Positions 45,120-54,653 of a DNA stretch of 64,000 nt are shown here, piece by piece. Numbering within the stretch: position 1 is the stretch's first letter; the number at the start of each line of letters is the position of its first letter. The notes beneath the pieces were generated by a model. The model was not told the DNA's origin. It was given only the letters and a program-made list of their open reading frames with translations, and searched no databases. The DNA is from Burkholderiales bacterium Ga0077543 (GTDB taxonomy: Bacteria; Pseudomonadota; Gammaproteobacteria; Burkholderiales; Burkholderiaceae_C), in contig LNET01000026.1 in NCBI GenBank assembly GCA_001464055.1, positions 42,245 through 106,244 on the forward strand, given 5' to 3'. A program made the position numbers and the translations under genes.

Positions 45120-46736
45120 ATGACCGCCTTGAAACTGACCCACCTGCTTGTCGCTGGTTCTCTGGCCACTTTGCTGACAGCCTGCGGTGGCGGCAGCAGC
45201 AGCAGCGGCAGTGGCGGTGGCGCCCAGGTCGGGGTTCCAGCAGCGGCCACCCCACCCAGTTCCGGGGCTTACAGCTGGGTTCTGAAGGCCGAAGGCCCGA
45301 CCAGCCAGCTGAAGTTCGGCTTGTCGTTTGTCCATCCCGCATCGCCGAACGTCGAATGGGTGATCGAGTCTCCCAACGCGGCTGTTTCCGACGCCAAGGT
45401 CCTGGCCAGCGGCACCCTCAATGCCACGACGCAGACCGTGGGCGCACTCACGCCCTTCGCGCTGGTCTACATCGTCGGCGGTGACGTGCGCCGGGTTCCG
45501 CTGCAGGCCAACGGAACAGCGCCGAAGCCTCGGGCGCAAAGCTCCCAGACCAGTTCGGTCTGCGGTTTTGTGCTGGAGGCCGTGGACTACGGCTCGCCGG
45601 AACGCTCCCGTTTCATCGTCGCCACGGCCGGCTCCGACGGGCTGTGCAGCACCAGCGACGACGGCGCTGCCGAAGTGCGGCTGAGCGCCACCGCGCCAGG
45701 CATCTCGGTGACGCCCATCTCCGGTGCAAGACCGCTGGCGGTGTTGCGGGACCCGACCACGCTGGCGCCGCGCGGCTGGTTGACCGCGACCCAGGCCAGC
45801 TTCTGGGAGCCCGCGCCAGGACAGACGCTGACCGTGCGCACGGCGGCGAACCCCTTGCTGCGGGTTGCTGCGGGAACCTACCGGTCTGTCCTCGCGGAAT
45901 CGGCCACCGGGCTGAGCGTGCTCGACTTCAGCGGTGGCGCCAGCTTCACCGAAAGCGCGGTCACCGGGGTCGGCACCACCGGCTGGCAGGCCATCGGCTT
46001 CGACAGCCAGAACTTCTACGTGTACCGCAACAGCGGCACCGAAACCGGCACATGGCAGGTGCTGCGGGTTGCGCGAACCGGCGGCCTGTCCAGTGTGCTG
46101 GGCAGTGGCAGCGGTTCGGTGAACGTGGCCAGCATGGGCCGGGACTTCATCTACGTCACCACGCTGGGCGTGAACACCAACCAGCTTGCCCGCATGAACA
46201 AGCGGGTGCCAGGCACCAGCGCGCAGATTCTGGAAAGCACGCCGCGCAGCACCCTGACCACGGTCGTCACCAGCGCCACCGACATCCACCAGCGATGGCG
46301 CGTCACCGGGGTCGGCACGGGCAACCCGGCCTATGCGCTCGACTTCTTCGACGAGGCCGGAGCCACGCTGTTCAGCAGCACCGGTGGCGGTTTCCCCGTC
46401 CTGCTGGCCGGCGGCAACAGCATCAACCTGAATGTCAGCGAGAACCGGTCGGTCTTCGTGGTTGCAGACCGCTATGGCGCCAGAGCCTTCGGCAATGCCA
46501 ACTTCGTGGCCATGGACACCCAGGCGCGGGCTTTCAGAACCGTGGGCAGCCTGCCGGGCACCAGCGAGTTCGGCAGCGACTTCGTCTTCGCCAATGCCAG
46601 CGGCGGGCCAGGCAACGCCATGGCCGGCTTTGCAGGCCGTTCTGTCAACGGCGTGGTCCAGGCCGCGGGTGCCAGGGTGTTCAGTTTCGACGCCGCCACG
46701 GCGTCCAGCCTGAGATTCGCCACCCAGCAGCAGTAG
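45120..46736 (+). CDS. Large surface or periplasmic lipoprotein of unknown function
   Basis: 538 residues. The N-terminus SLATLLTACGGGSSSSGSGG is a lipobox (LTAC) followed by a flexible Gly/Ser linker. The rest is beta-rich, with repeated VxG/GTxSW-like blades reminiscent of a beta-propeller (for example WQAIGFDSQNFYVYRNSGTE; GRDFIYVTTLG; FVAMDTQARAFRTVG). There is no identifiable enzyme motif. It stands 25 bp before the MBOAT gene, so it may be part of the polymer acylation/export set. Confidence 0.7.
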   Translation: MTALKLTHLLVAGSLATLLTACGGGSSSSGSGGGAQVGVPAAATPPSSGAYSWVLKAEGPTSQLKFGLSFVHPASPNVEWVIESPNAAVSDAKVLASGTLNATTQTVGALTPFALVYIVGGDVRRVPLQANGTAPKPRAQSSQTSSVCGFVLEAVDYGSPERSRFIVATAGSDGLCSTSDDGAAEVRLSATAPGISVTPISGARPLAVLRDPTTLAPRGWLTATQASFWEPAPGQTLTVRTAANPLLRVAAGTYRSVLAESATGLSVLDFSGGASFTESAVTGVGTTGWQAIGFDSQNFYVYRNSGTETGTWQVLRVARTGGLSSVLGSGSGSVNVASMGRDFIYVTTLGVNTNQLARMNKRVPGTSAQILESTPRSTLTTVVTSATDIHQRWRVTGVGTGNPAYALDFFDEAGATLFSSTGGGFPVLLAGGNSINLNVSENRSVFVVADRYGARAFGNANFVAMDTQARAFRTVGSLPGTSEFGSDFVFANASGGPGNAMAGFAGRSVNGVVQAAGARVFSFDAATASSLRFATQQQ

Positions 46737-46761
46737 TTGCGCCCCGGGCAGCAGCACCACC

Positions 46762-48267
46762 ATGCTGTTCAATTCGGCAGCGTTCCTGTTCGGTTTCCTG
46801 CCGCTGGTCCTGCTGGGTTTCTTCCTGATCGGGCGCCGGCGGCCGACCTGGGCCCTGGCCTGGCTGCTGCTGGCCTCCCTGTTCTTCTACGGCTGGTGGA
46901 ACCCGATCTGGCTGCCGCTGTTGCTGGCCTCGATCACGCTGAACCTGCTGGCAGGCAGATCGATCGCCGCCTGTTCACGACAGCCGGGTCGCTGGCTGCA
47001 GCCGCGCCACCTGCTGACAGCCGCCATCGTGGCCAACCTGGCGCTGCTGCTGCACTACAAGTACCTGGCGTTTGCAAGTGCAGAGATCTCCGCCTTCTTC
47101 GGCCTGGGCTGGCAAACCTTCGAACAGGAACTGCCGCTGGGCATCTCGTTCTTCACCTTCACCCAGGTCGCGTTCCTGGTGGACGTGTACATGCGCAAGG
47201 TGGCCGACTTCGACCCGCTGCGCTACGGACTCTTCGTCACCTACTACCCACATCTCATCGCCGGGCCCATCCTGCATCACGCGGAAATCATGCCGCAGTT
47301 TGCGCGGCCGGACATCTTCCAGTTCCACGCCTCGAGGCTGGCAGACGGCTGCGTCTATTTCACCCTGGGGCTTTTCAAGAAGGTCGTGCTGGCCGACCAG
47401 TTCGCCAGTTATGCCAACCCGGCATTCGACGCGGCCGCCACCTCCGACCCCAGCTTCTTCGAAAGCTGGGGTGCTGCGCTGGCCTACACGCTTCAGCTGT
47501 ACTTCGACTTCTCCGGCTATTCCGACATGGCCATCGGCCTGGCCCTGATGATCGGCGTGAAGCTGCCACTGAACTTCCATTCGCCTTACAAGGCCAGGAA
47601 CATCACCGAATTCTGGCGGCGCTGGCACATGACGCTGTCGCGCTTCCTGCGCGACTATCTGTACATCCCGCTGGGCGGCAACCGCCGCGGGCCCTTTCGA
47701 CGCTACGTCAATCTGGCCCTGACCATGCTGCTGGGTGGCGTCTGGCATGGCGCAGGCTGGACCTTCATCCTGTGGGGCGGCCTCCATGCGGCCTACATGG
47801 TGGCGCATGGGCTCTGGCGCGCAGCCCTGGGACGCTGGTCGCCCGACTGGGCGCTGCGGGGTGTGCCAGGCCTGCGCTGGCTGGCCTGGCCCCTGACCTT
47901 TCTGGCCGTGGTGGTGGCCTGGGTGTTCTTCCGCGCCGCCGACCTGCCCAGCGCCCTGTCGATGCTGCGTGGCATGGCGGGCTTGAACGGTGCGCTGCTG
48001 CCCGACCAGATCATCAGCGCCCTGCCGCCCCTGAGCCTGGTGGCCCAGGGTGCGGGCAAGGTGCCCTACCTGGGTGACGGCACGGTGATGGGCTTCGTCG
48101 AGATGACGGTGATGCTGGGTGCCGGCATGGCGCTGGTGCTGTGGGCACCGGCCCTGCACGAACTGCGCAACCGAACCCGTTACCTGCTGGTCGTGCCCTG
48201 CGCTGCCCTGGCCTTGCAGCAGGTGCTGTACGGCGGCGCGTCGGAATTCCTGTACTACCAGTTCTGA
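46762..48267 (+). CDS. MBOAT-family O-acyltransferase, AlgI-like
   Basis: 501 residues with about 11-12 membrane helices. AlgI-type features: LPLGISFFTFTQVAFLVDVY, YFDFSGYSDMAIGLALMIGV, and the catalytic-His motif GGVWHGAGWTFILWGGLHAA. Such proteins transfer an acetyl group across the inner membrane for polysaccharide O-acetylation. The TGATG overlap with the next gene couples it to a likely SGNH-type partner, as in alginate or cellulose acetylation systems. Confidence 0.94.
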   Translation: MLFNSAAFLFGFLPLVLLGFFLIGRRRPTWALAWLLLASLFFYGWWNPIWLPLLLASITLNLLAGRSIAACSRQPGRWLQPRHLLTAAIVANLALLLHYKYLAFASAEISAFFGLGWQTFEQELPLGISFFTFTQVAFLVDVYMRKVADFDPLRYGLFVTYYPHLIAGPILHHAEIMPQFARPDIFQFHASRLADGCVYFTLGLFKKVVLADQFASYANPAFDAAATSDPSFFESWGAALAYTLQLYFDFSGYSDMAIGLALMIGVKLPLNFHSPYKARNITEFWRRWHMTLSRFLRDYLYIPLGGNRRGPFRRYVNLALTMLLGGVWHGAGWTFILWGGLHAAYMVAHGLWRAALGRWSPDWALRGVPGLRWLAWPLTFLAVVVAWVFFRAADLPSALSMLRGMAGLNGALLPDQIISALPPLSLVAQGAGKVPYLGDGTVMGFVEMTVMLGAGMALVLWAPALHELRNRTRYLLVVPCAALALQQVLYGGASEFLYYQF

Positions 48268-49208
48268 TGCACAAGCTGCTGGCATTCGGCGTGGCGGTGC
48301 TGACATCGGTGCTGCTGTACCTGGCCATCTTCTCGGTCGTCGACCGACCCTTGACCTTGGGCGAGATTCCGGAATCGGCCCGCCTGAAGGCTGCTTATGC
48401 CAGCAGCCTGCCCAGCCCCAAGCTGGCCATCTGGGCCGGCAGCAATGGCCGCTACAGCCACCGCTGCTCGGCCTTCACGGCCAGCACCGGGCTGCCCTGC
48501 GTGAACCTGTCGATGGCCGTTGGCGTGGGCATCGACTTCCAGCTGCTCCAGATCGAACCGCTGCTGCAGCGCGGCGACCTGGTCTACATGCCGCTGGAGT
48601 ACGAGCAGTACCGGGTCGGCCGGGAAGAGATGGAGTCGGGCGCCGAAAACACCGTGCTCGTTCACCACCGGCAGGACATCCTGTGGACCTTGTCGCCAGC
48701 CCGCATTGCCCGCGCCTGGGGTTCCTTCGACCTGCCTTTCCTCATCCATGGCCTGATCGAGACCGGGCTCGACAAGTTTGGCTTCGAGCGCCGCAGTGGC
48801 ATCGGCAGCCTGTCGCCACAAGGCGATGAAACCGGTCACACCGCAGCACGCGGCCAGCCCTACCAGGCGTTCATCCGCGCCGCCGCCATCGACCCCCGAC
48901 CGCTGCCCGAGCGCAGCCATGCGATCGACGTGCTCGGGGCCTTCCTGGACCGCGCCAGGCAAAGGGGCATCCGGGTCGTGGGCGGACTGCCGACATTGCC
49001 CGACCACCTGCACATCGACCCGGCACGCGACCAACAACTGCGGGCCCTGTTCGAACGCCATGGCCAGCACTTCGTCGTGCTGCCGAACCGGTCGCAGTAC
49101 CCGCTGGACTGCTTCTTCGACGCCGTCTATCACCTGAATGAGGAGTGTCAGCAGAAGCATTCCGCCGCGGTAGGTCGTCTGCTGGCGCACAGCTTGCCGC
49201 CGCCCTGA
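48267..49208 (+). CDS. Membrane-anchored SGNH-like protein, probable acetyltransfer partner
   Basis: 313 residues with one N-terminal helix (LLAFGVAVLTSVLLYLAIFS) and a periplasmic domain. WAGSNGRYSHRCSAF resembles the GxSN (block I/SGNH-like) region of DltD and AlgJ/AlgX-type partners, although the other blocks are less clear (DCFFDAVYHLNEE near the C-terminus could carry the Asp..His pair). It overlaps the MBOAT gene stop. It would take the acyl group from the MBOAT protein and place it on the polymer. Function is inferred mainly from pairing. Confidence 0.68.
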   Translation: MHKLLAFGVAVLTSVLLYLAIFSVVDRPLTLGEIPESARLKAAYASSLPSPKLAIWAGSNGRYSHRCSAFTASTGLPCVNLSMAVGVGIDFQLLQIEPLLQRGDLVYMPLEYEQYRVGREEMESGAENTVLVHHRQDILWTLSPARIARAWGSFDLPFLIHGLIETGLDKFGFERRSGIGSLSPQGDETGHTAARGQPYQAFIRAAAIDPRPLPERSHAIDVLGAFLDRARQRGIRVVGGLPTLPDHLHIDPARDQQLRALFERHGQHFVVLPNRSQYPLDCFFDAVYHLNEECQQKHSAAVGRLLAHSLPPP

Positions 49209-49258
49209 CGGGCGGACGACATGTCTTGTCACGCAAGAGTGGCACGCTTTCGGGAGCC

Positions 49259-50353
49259 ATGTCCACCGCTTCAGCACCCCTTGCGACGAGCCCGCGCTCG
49301 CGGGCCATGCCCGTGCTGGTGCAGCTCACCGCTGCAGGCCAGGGGGGTGTTCGCGACTTTCTCGACTGCCTGCGGCAGGCCTGGGCTGCCGAAGGCACGC
49401 ACACCGAAGTCCTGGTCTTCTCGGAGGCGCTTGCCGGCGAGGCCTCGCTGGCACACCGTTTAGCGCAGCTTGCCGGCCAGGGCCCTTGCACGCTGCTGCT
49501 GCACTATTCCGGCTACGGCTTTCACCCCCGAGGCATTTGCCAGTGGCTAGTACGCGAAGTCGAAGGCGCGAAGCTGGCCTTGGGGCCGCGGCTGCGCCTC
49601 GTGACCATGTTCCATGAACTCTTTGCTTCCGGTCCGCCATGGCGATCGGCATTCTGGCTGGGCGGTGTGCAGGCCGGCATTGCCGCCCGACTGGCGCTGG
49701 CCAGCGACGCGGTCTCGACCAACTCGCAGCACCATGCGCGCTGGCTGCAGCAGAAGGTCAGGCCTGGCACGGCCGTGCAGGTGCGGCCGGTGTTTTCGAC
49801 CATCGGCGAACCGCTGGTCGTGACCGCCCTCGCATCGCGTCGGCCGCAGCTGCTGGTATTCGGTGCGGCCTCGACCCGCAGCCGCGCCTTGTCGAAGCTG
49901 CCCCACCACGCCGAGACCTTGCGTGCCCAGGGCATCACTGAAGTGCTGGAGGCAGGCTCGGGCGCCGCGGTGCCGGGACACTATGCGGCGCTCCGCCACC
50001 GCCATGTCGGCCAGCTCGAGGCGCACATGCTGCGCCAACTGCTGGCAAGTTCGATGTACGCCCTGATCGACTACCCGTCAGTGCACCTGGGCAAGTCTTC
50101 CGTCTTTGCCGCCTATGCGGCCCACGGCTGCGTGGTGCTGAACACCGCTGGCCCCGGCCCCGATGCCGATGGCCTGCGCGTCGGTGTCCACCACCATGTG
50201 CTCGGCCAGCCGGACCGGGGCTGGCCCGCTGAACCGCAGGCCATGGCCGATGCAGCCCGACAGTGGTACGCACAACACCCCATCGCGATGCAGGTGCGCG
50301 ACTTCGCTCGGCTGTGTTCGCTGCCACTTCGCCCGGAAGAACCCAATGGCTGA
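49259..50353 (+). CDS. Glycosyltransferase (GT-B-like)
   Basis: 364-residue cytosolic enzyme. It has the two-lobed look of GT-B proteins: N-lobe AAGQGGVRDFLDCLRQAWAA, then LLLHYSGYGFHPRGICQWLV, a linker, and a C-lobe with LVFGAASTRSRALSKLPHHA and VHLGKSSVFAAYAAHGCVVL. The usual E..(7)E motif is weak, and no sugar is predicted. GGGAG lies four bases before ATG 49259. It overlaps the gmd gene by 8 bp. Confidence 0.72.
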   Translation: MSTASAPLATSPRSRAMPVLVQLTAAGQGGVRDFLDCLRQAWAAEGTHTEVLVFSEALAGEASLAHRLAQLAGQGPCTLLLHYSGYGFHPRGICQWLVREVEGAKLALGPRLRLVTMFHELFASGPPWRSAFWLGGVQAGIAARLALASDAVSTNSQHHARWLQQKVRPGTAVQVRPVFSTIGEPLVVTALASRRPQLLVFGAASTRSRALSKLPHHAETLRAQGITEVLEAGSGAAVPGHYAALRHRHVGQLEAHMLRQLLASSMYALIDYPSVHLGKSSVFAAYAAHGCVVLNTAGPGPDADGLRVGVHHHVLGQPDRGWPAEPQAMADAARQWYAQHPIAMQVRDFARLCSLPLRPEEPNG

Positions 50354-51404
50354 GCCGCGCCGCAGGGCACTCATCTGCGGCATCGGCGGCCAGGACGGCG
50401 CCTACCTGGCGGCGCATCTGCTGGGCCTGGGCTACGAAGTCTGGGGCACCTCGCGCGATGCACAGGGCTCGGCATTCCCTCGGCTGCACTGGCTGGGCAT
50501 CCATGAAGCGGTGCAGCTGCGCAGCATGGCGCCCGAGGACTTTCGCAGCGTGTTCGTGGCACTGAAGGCGGCGCAGCCCGACGAGGTCTACTTCCTGGCC
50601 GGCCAGTCGTCGGTCGGGCTGTCGTTCGAACTGCCTGCAGAAACGCTGCAAAGCGTGGTCATGGGCACGCTGAACCTGCTCGAGGCCTGCCGCCTGCTGG
50701 AGCGGCCGGTGCGGCTTTATCACGCCGGCAGCAGCGAATGTTTCGGCGACACCGGCGGCACCCCGGCCGACGAGTCCACGCCCTTCAGCCCGCGCAGCCC
50801 GTATGCCGTGGCCAAGGCATCGGCCTACTGGCTGGTGAACAACTACCGCGAGGCCTACGGCCTGTTCGCCTGCACCGGCATCCTGTTCAACCACGAATCG
50901 CCATTGCGGCCACAGCGCTTCGTCACGCAGAAGATCGTGTCGACGGCCTGGCGCATTGCACAGGGATCCAGCGAACGCTTGCGCCTGGGCCGGACCGACA
51001 TCGCCAGAGACTGGGGCTGGGCACCGGAGTACGTGGTGGCCATGCATCTGATCCTGCAGCAGACCCAGCCGCGCGACTTCATCATCGCCACTGGGCGAAC
51101 GCACACGCTGCAGGAATTTGTGGCCACGGTCTTTGGCGAGCTCGGGCTGGACTGGCAAGACCATCTGGATCACGCCCCGGAACAACTGCGCCCCAGCGAC
51201 CTGGGCATCAGCCGCGCCAACCCGGCCTTGGCTGCAGAACTGCTGAACTGGCGGGCCGCCGTCGACATGCAGGGGGTGGTTTCGGGGATGCTGGCACCCT
51301 TGCGCGCTCAAGCGGCAGGGCGGCCCCCCGGCTTCGGGCTCTCCGGGACGGCTTCGGACAAGCCGGCCGCGGGCACGGCAGGCGTAGCCTTCGAACGTTC
51401 GTAG
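50346..51404 (+). CDS. gmd: GDP-mannose 4,6-dehydratase
   Basis: 352-residue short-chain dehydrogenase/reductase-type enzyme giving GDP-4-keto-6-deoxymannose, the precursor of GDP-fucose or GDP-rhamnose. NAD(P)-binding GIGGQDGAYLAAHLLGLGYE, the Ser-Tyr-Lys triad in HAGSSECFG and SPRSPYAVAKASAYWLVNNY, and FNHESP. The C-terminal RDWGWAPEYVVAMHLILQQT is family-like. The last 35 residues are Ala/Gly-rich and overlap the convergent glycosyltransferase gene by 97 bp. Confidence 0.9.
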   Translation: MAEPRRRALICGIGGQDGAYLAAHLLGLGYEVWGTSRDAQGSAFPRLHWLGIHEAVQLRSMAPEDFRSVFVALKAAQPDEVYFLAGQSSVGLSFELPAETLQSVVMGTLNLLEACRLLERPVRLYHAGSSECFGDTGGTPADESTPFSPRSPYAVAKASAYWLVNNYREAYGLFACTGILFNHESPLRPQRFVTQKIVSTAWRIAQGSSERLRLGRTDIARDWGWAPEYVVAMHLILQQTQPRDFIIATGRTHTLQEFVATVFGELGLDWQDHLDHAPEQLRPSDLGISRANPALAAELLNWRAAVDMQGVVSGMLAPLRAQAAGRPPGFGLSGTASDKPAAGTAGVAFERS

Positions 51405-52231
51405 GCCTTGGCGTCGACCAGCAGCCGAAACCAGAAGGCCTGCAGCACGGCGAAATAGAAGCCTTCGCGCCCGTCCAGGAAGCCCAGCCGCAGCAGATAG
51501 CGGTAGCCGAAGTAGGCCAGCGCGCGCACACCCCCCGGCAGGCGGTAGTAGCCCTGTTTCAGCCAGCGGGTTCGTTCGCGCGGGTCGCCGTTCAAACGGC
51601 CTTTCAGGACACCGCCCTTTTCATCGTCGCCGCGCGCCACCTCGGCCACTTCGAGGTCGCTCCAGCGGTTATGCCTGGCCGTCCAGTCGGACAGGCTGAC
51701 GCTGTTCCTGTCGTGCATGCTGCCGCGCAGGCGGCCGGCGGGCGCGTCGGCCACGAAGTGCTGGTCATAGAGACGGTCTTCGCAGACACCATGCCCCGAC
51801 ATGAACAGCCTGAGATGCCAGGGATTGAGGCCACTGTGGCGCAGCCGGCGACCCATGAAGTAGTCGACACGCCTGATCAGGTAGGCGCGGTGACCGGGCG
51901 CAGGCAGCGCCACGGTCTCTGCGATGTGCTGCACCGCCGGATCGTCCAGCACTTCGTCGGCGTCCAGGTGCAATTGCCAGCGCGCCTGCGTCGCCACTTC
52001 GGCAATGGCCCAGTTGCGCTGTTCGGCGTAGTTCGCGAAAGGCCGCTGCACCACCTTGCAGCCCAGGCCCAGGGCAATCTCCACGGTGCGGTCACTGGAA
52101 TACGAGTCCACCACCCAGGGCTGCGCACACAGCCGGCAGGCCTGCGCCAGCGTTTCGCCGACGATGGCCTCGCAGTTGTAGGTCAGGACCACGACCACCA
52201 GCGGCAGCGGGTCGGGCGCGTTTTCGAGCAT
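51308..52231 (-). CDS. Family-2-type glycosyltransferase
   Basis: 307-residue GT-A enzyme. VVVVLTYNCEAIVGETLAQA and the acidic site LHLDADEVLDDPAVQ place it in GT2, in the group that transfers onto LPS core or EPS intermediates. The later RHSGLNPWHLRLFMSGHGVC and a C-terminal amphipathic part are typical. ATG 52231 is used; it overlaps the previous gene's TGA (TGATG). An in-frame TTG lies just before it. Its 3' end overlaps the gmd 3' end, an unusual convergent arrangement. Confidence 0.85.
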   Translation of the reverse strand: MLENAPDPLPLVVVVLTYNCEAIVGETLAQACRLCAQPWVVDSYSSDRTVEIALGLGCKVVQRPFANYAEQRNWAIAEVATQARWQLHLDADEVLDDPAVQHIAETVALPAPGHRAYLIRRVDYFMGRRLRHSGLNPWHLRLFMSGHGVCEDRLYDQHFVADAPAGRLRGSMHDRNSVSLSDWTARHNRWSDLEVAEVARGDDEKGGVLKGRLNGDPRERTRWLKQGYYRLPGGVRALAYFGYRYLLRLGFLDGREGFYFAVLQAFWFRLLVDAKAYERSKATPAVPAAGLSEAVPESPKPGGRPAA

Positions 52232-53511
52232 CAAGCCTCGGCCTGGGCAAGCAGCTGCCGGCGCACACCCGCGGCATAGGCATCCCAGCTGAACTCCAGC
52301 GCCCGCGCCGCAGCGTTGCGCCCCATCCGCGCACGAAGGCCGGGGTCGTCGTACAGGCGCCGAAGGCAGTCCGCGATCGCGACCGGGTCGCGCTCTGCAA
52401 CGACGAATCCGTCGACACCGTCGCGAACGATGCCGGCGGGCCCGTTGGGCGTGACCACCACGGGCAGACCGCAGGCCATGGCCTCCAGCACCACGAGCGG
52501 CATGCCTTCCATCAGCGTCGGCAGCACGAACACGCTGGCCTCGCGGTAGCGCTGGGCCAGCGCCGGCCGGGTCTGGTGCGGCACATGCGTGAAGAACCCG
52601 GCAAACGGCTGCAGCGGTTCACGGCTGCCCACCACGTCGCCCACCAGGGTCAGTTCGGTGTCGGGACGGTGAAAGGCTGCGTAGGCGCGCAACAGGTAGG
52701 CGATGCCCTTGCGCTGGGTCAGCTGGCCGGCGTAGATCACCCTGAACGGCCGCTCGGCCCTGGGCGGCTGGCCCGCGGGCGCGGGGTGAAAGACCCGCAG
52801 GTCCACGCCATAAGGCACGACCGCCAGCTTGTGGCCTGGAACACCTTCGGCCACAAAGCTGTCGGCGGCGAACTGCGAGCCCAGCAGCACCACGTCGGCC
52901 AGCGCAATCTCGCGGTCGAGCCGGTCCTCGTGGCCCGGCCCCCAGTCGTCGAAGCCTGGCCAGGTGGCTGCGAAGGCCGGCTCGCGCTGGTTTTCCTCAT
53001 GGCGGATGCGTCGCCGGGTGCGGTGGTGGGCCACCGGGTAGTTCAGCAGCAAACGGGCCCGCCCCGCCGCGCGCGCGGCCTCGAAGGCCGGCAGCGCAAA
53101 ACCTTCGTATGCCACGACACACTGGGCCGTGGCGGCAAACCGCTGCCCGTCGTGGGCGACGGCTTCGCGCACGCCCATGCGCAAGCGGTTGGTCCAGCGG
53201 TGGCGGGTGTCGTCCGGCAGAAAGGTCGAACGTCCCACGGCCGCCGAAACGATGTCGGCGCAAACGCCGGCCTCGTGCGTCAGGGCCATCAGCGCGGGCT
53301 CGTCCAGCCGGCGGCGGCCGAAGGTGCTGGTGTAAAGGCGCCCGGCCAGCGGCAGTGCTGCAAGCAGCCTTTCCCACCACCGCCCCTTGTTCACGTAGGG
53401 TCGCACGAACCTGGCCAGATGCCCGCTGTGTGCCAGCGACATGGCCAGGTAGTTCAGCTCGGGGGCGTTGAGATTCACGACCACGACACGGGGCGCGGCA
53501 AGAGGGATCAT
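52231..53511 (-). CDS. Family-4-type glycosyltransferase
   Basis: 426-residue GT-B enzyme. The C-lobe has VIYAGQLTQRKGIAYLLRAY and EASVFVLPTLMEGMPLVVLE, with the E..(7)E donor-sugar motif, and GLPVVVTPNGPAGIVRDG. The N-lobe has the PRVVVVNLNAPELNYLAMSL start. ATG 53511 was taken as the longer frame adds an unconserved leader. It is coupled to the GT2 gene by TGATG. Together they form a reverse two-gene unit inside an otherwise forward cluster. Confidence 0.88.
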   Translation of the reverse strand: MIPLAAPRVVVVNLNAPELNYLAMSLAHSGHLARFVRPYVNKGRWWERLLAALPLAGRLYTSTFGRRRLDEPALMALTHEAGVCADIVSAAVGRSTFLPDDTRHRWTNRLRMGVREAVAHDGQRFAATAQCVVAYEGFALPAFEAARAAGRARLLLNYPVAHHRTRRRIRHEENQREPAFAATWPGFDDWGPGHEDRLDREIALADVVLLGSQFAADSFVAEGVPGHKLAVVPYGVDLRVFHPAPAGQPPRAERPFRVIYAGQLTQRKGIAYLLRAYAAFHRPDTELTLVGDVVGSREPLQPFAGFFTHVPHQTRPALAQRYREASVFVLPTLMEGMPLVVLEAMACGLPVVVTPNGPAGIVRDGVDGFVVAERDPVAIADCLRRLYDDPGLRARMGRNAAARALEFSWDAYAAGVRRQLLAQAEA

Positions 53512-53627
53512 GTGCCGGCATGCTAGCCCAGCAGCACCGCACCACCGGGCCCGGAACAGACCGAAGGCGTGTCTCACGCCCGAAACAATCGCGCTATATC
53601 TTCAGAAGCTTTTTCGCTTCGTTCTCA

Positions 53628-54653
53628 ATGAAGATCCTGTTCTGTTCGGTGCCTTTTCGGCCTTCGGTTGGCGGCATAGAAACCGTCTCGGCCGTGCTCG
53701 CCGAGCAGTTCCACCAGCAGGGCCATGAAGTCACGCTGGTGACGCATACGGCCGGCATCGACATCAGCGCCGACGAGGAGCCCTACCTCGTGGTGCGCAA
53801 CCCGGGCGCAGCCCGCCTGTGGGCCCTGGTGCTGGCCGCCGACCTGGTCTTCCACAACAACATCAGCCTGCGCATGGCCTGGCCACTGCTGGTGCTGCGC
53901 AGGCCCTGGGTGGTGGCCCACCACATGTGGATTCCGCGCCAGGGCGCAGGCCGGGTCAAGCGCGCGGTGCTGCGCTGGGCGACGAACATTGCGGTCAGCG
54001 GGGCGATGGCTGCAGACCTGCCGCTGGCCAGCCAGGTGCTGCCCAACCCGTATCGCGACACGCTCTTTCGCCTGCTGCCCGCTGTCGGGCGTGAACGGGA
54101 CATCGTCTTCCTGGGCCGCCTGGTCGGCGACAAGGGTGTCGGCGTCCTGCTGGACGCGCTCGGCCGGCTGGCGGGCGCAGGGCTGCGGCCGCAGCTCACC
54201 GTGGTGGGCGAAGGGCCCGAAGCTGACGCCCTGCAGGCGCAGGCGCGGCAGCACGGGCTGGCCAATCAGGTCAACTTCGTCGGCGGGCGCAGCGGCGAGG
54301 CCCTGGTCAATCTGCTCAACGCACACCGCCTCATCGTCGTTCCCTCCACCTGGGAAGAACCGTTCGGCCTGGTGGCGCTCGAAGGCCTGGCTTGTGGCTG
54401 TGTGCCGGTGGTGGCGCGCAGCGGCGGCCTGCCAGAAGCCGTCGGACCCTGCGGCGTGCTGTTCGACAAAGGCAACGCCACCAGCCTGGCCCGGGTGCTG
54501 AAGTCGCTTCTTCGGTCGCCGGAAAAGCGCCAGCGCCTGCTCGCGCTGGCGCCCGAGCACCTGGCCCGCCATCGACCGCCGGCCGTGGCGGCGGCCTACA
54601 TCCGTGTCTTCACCGATGCCTGCCAACCCCGCCGCGCCGCGCTGGCAGCCTAG
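53628..54653 (+). CDS. Family-4-type glycosyltransferase
   Basis: 341-residue GT-B enzyme. N-lobe start ILFCSVPFRPSVGGIETVSA; C-lobe DIVFLGRLVGDKGVGVLLDA, VVPSTWEEPFGLVALEGLAC and GCVPVVARSGGLPEAVG with the donor-binding E..(7)E. It is divergent from the reverse glycosyltransferase pair, so the 116-bp gap 53512-53627 should hold promoters for both directions. It overlaps the polymerase gene by 38 bp. Confidence 0.9.
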   Translation: MKILFCSVPFRPSVGGIETVSAVLAEQFHQQGHEVTLVTHTAGIDISADEEPYLVVRNPGAARLWALVLAADLVFHNNISLRMAWPLLVLRRPWVVAHHMWIPRQGAGRVKRAVLRWATNIAVSGAMAADLPLASQVLPNPYRDTLFRLLPAVGRERDIVFLGRLVGDKGVGVLLDALGRLAGAGLRPQLTVVGEGPEADALQAQARQHGLANQVNFVGGRSGEALVNLLNAHRLIVVPSTWEEPFGLVALEGLACGCVPVVARSGGLPEAVGPCGVLFDKGNATSLARVLKSLLRSPEKRQRLLALAPEHLARHRPPAVAAAYIRVFTDACQPRRAALAA

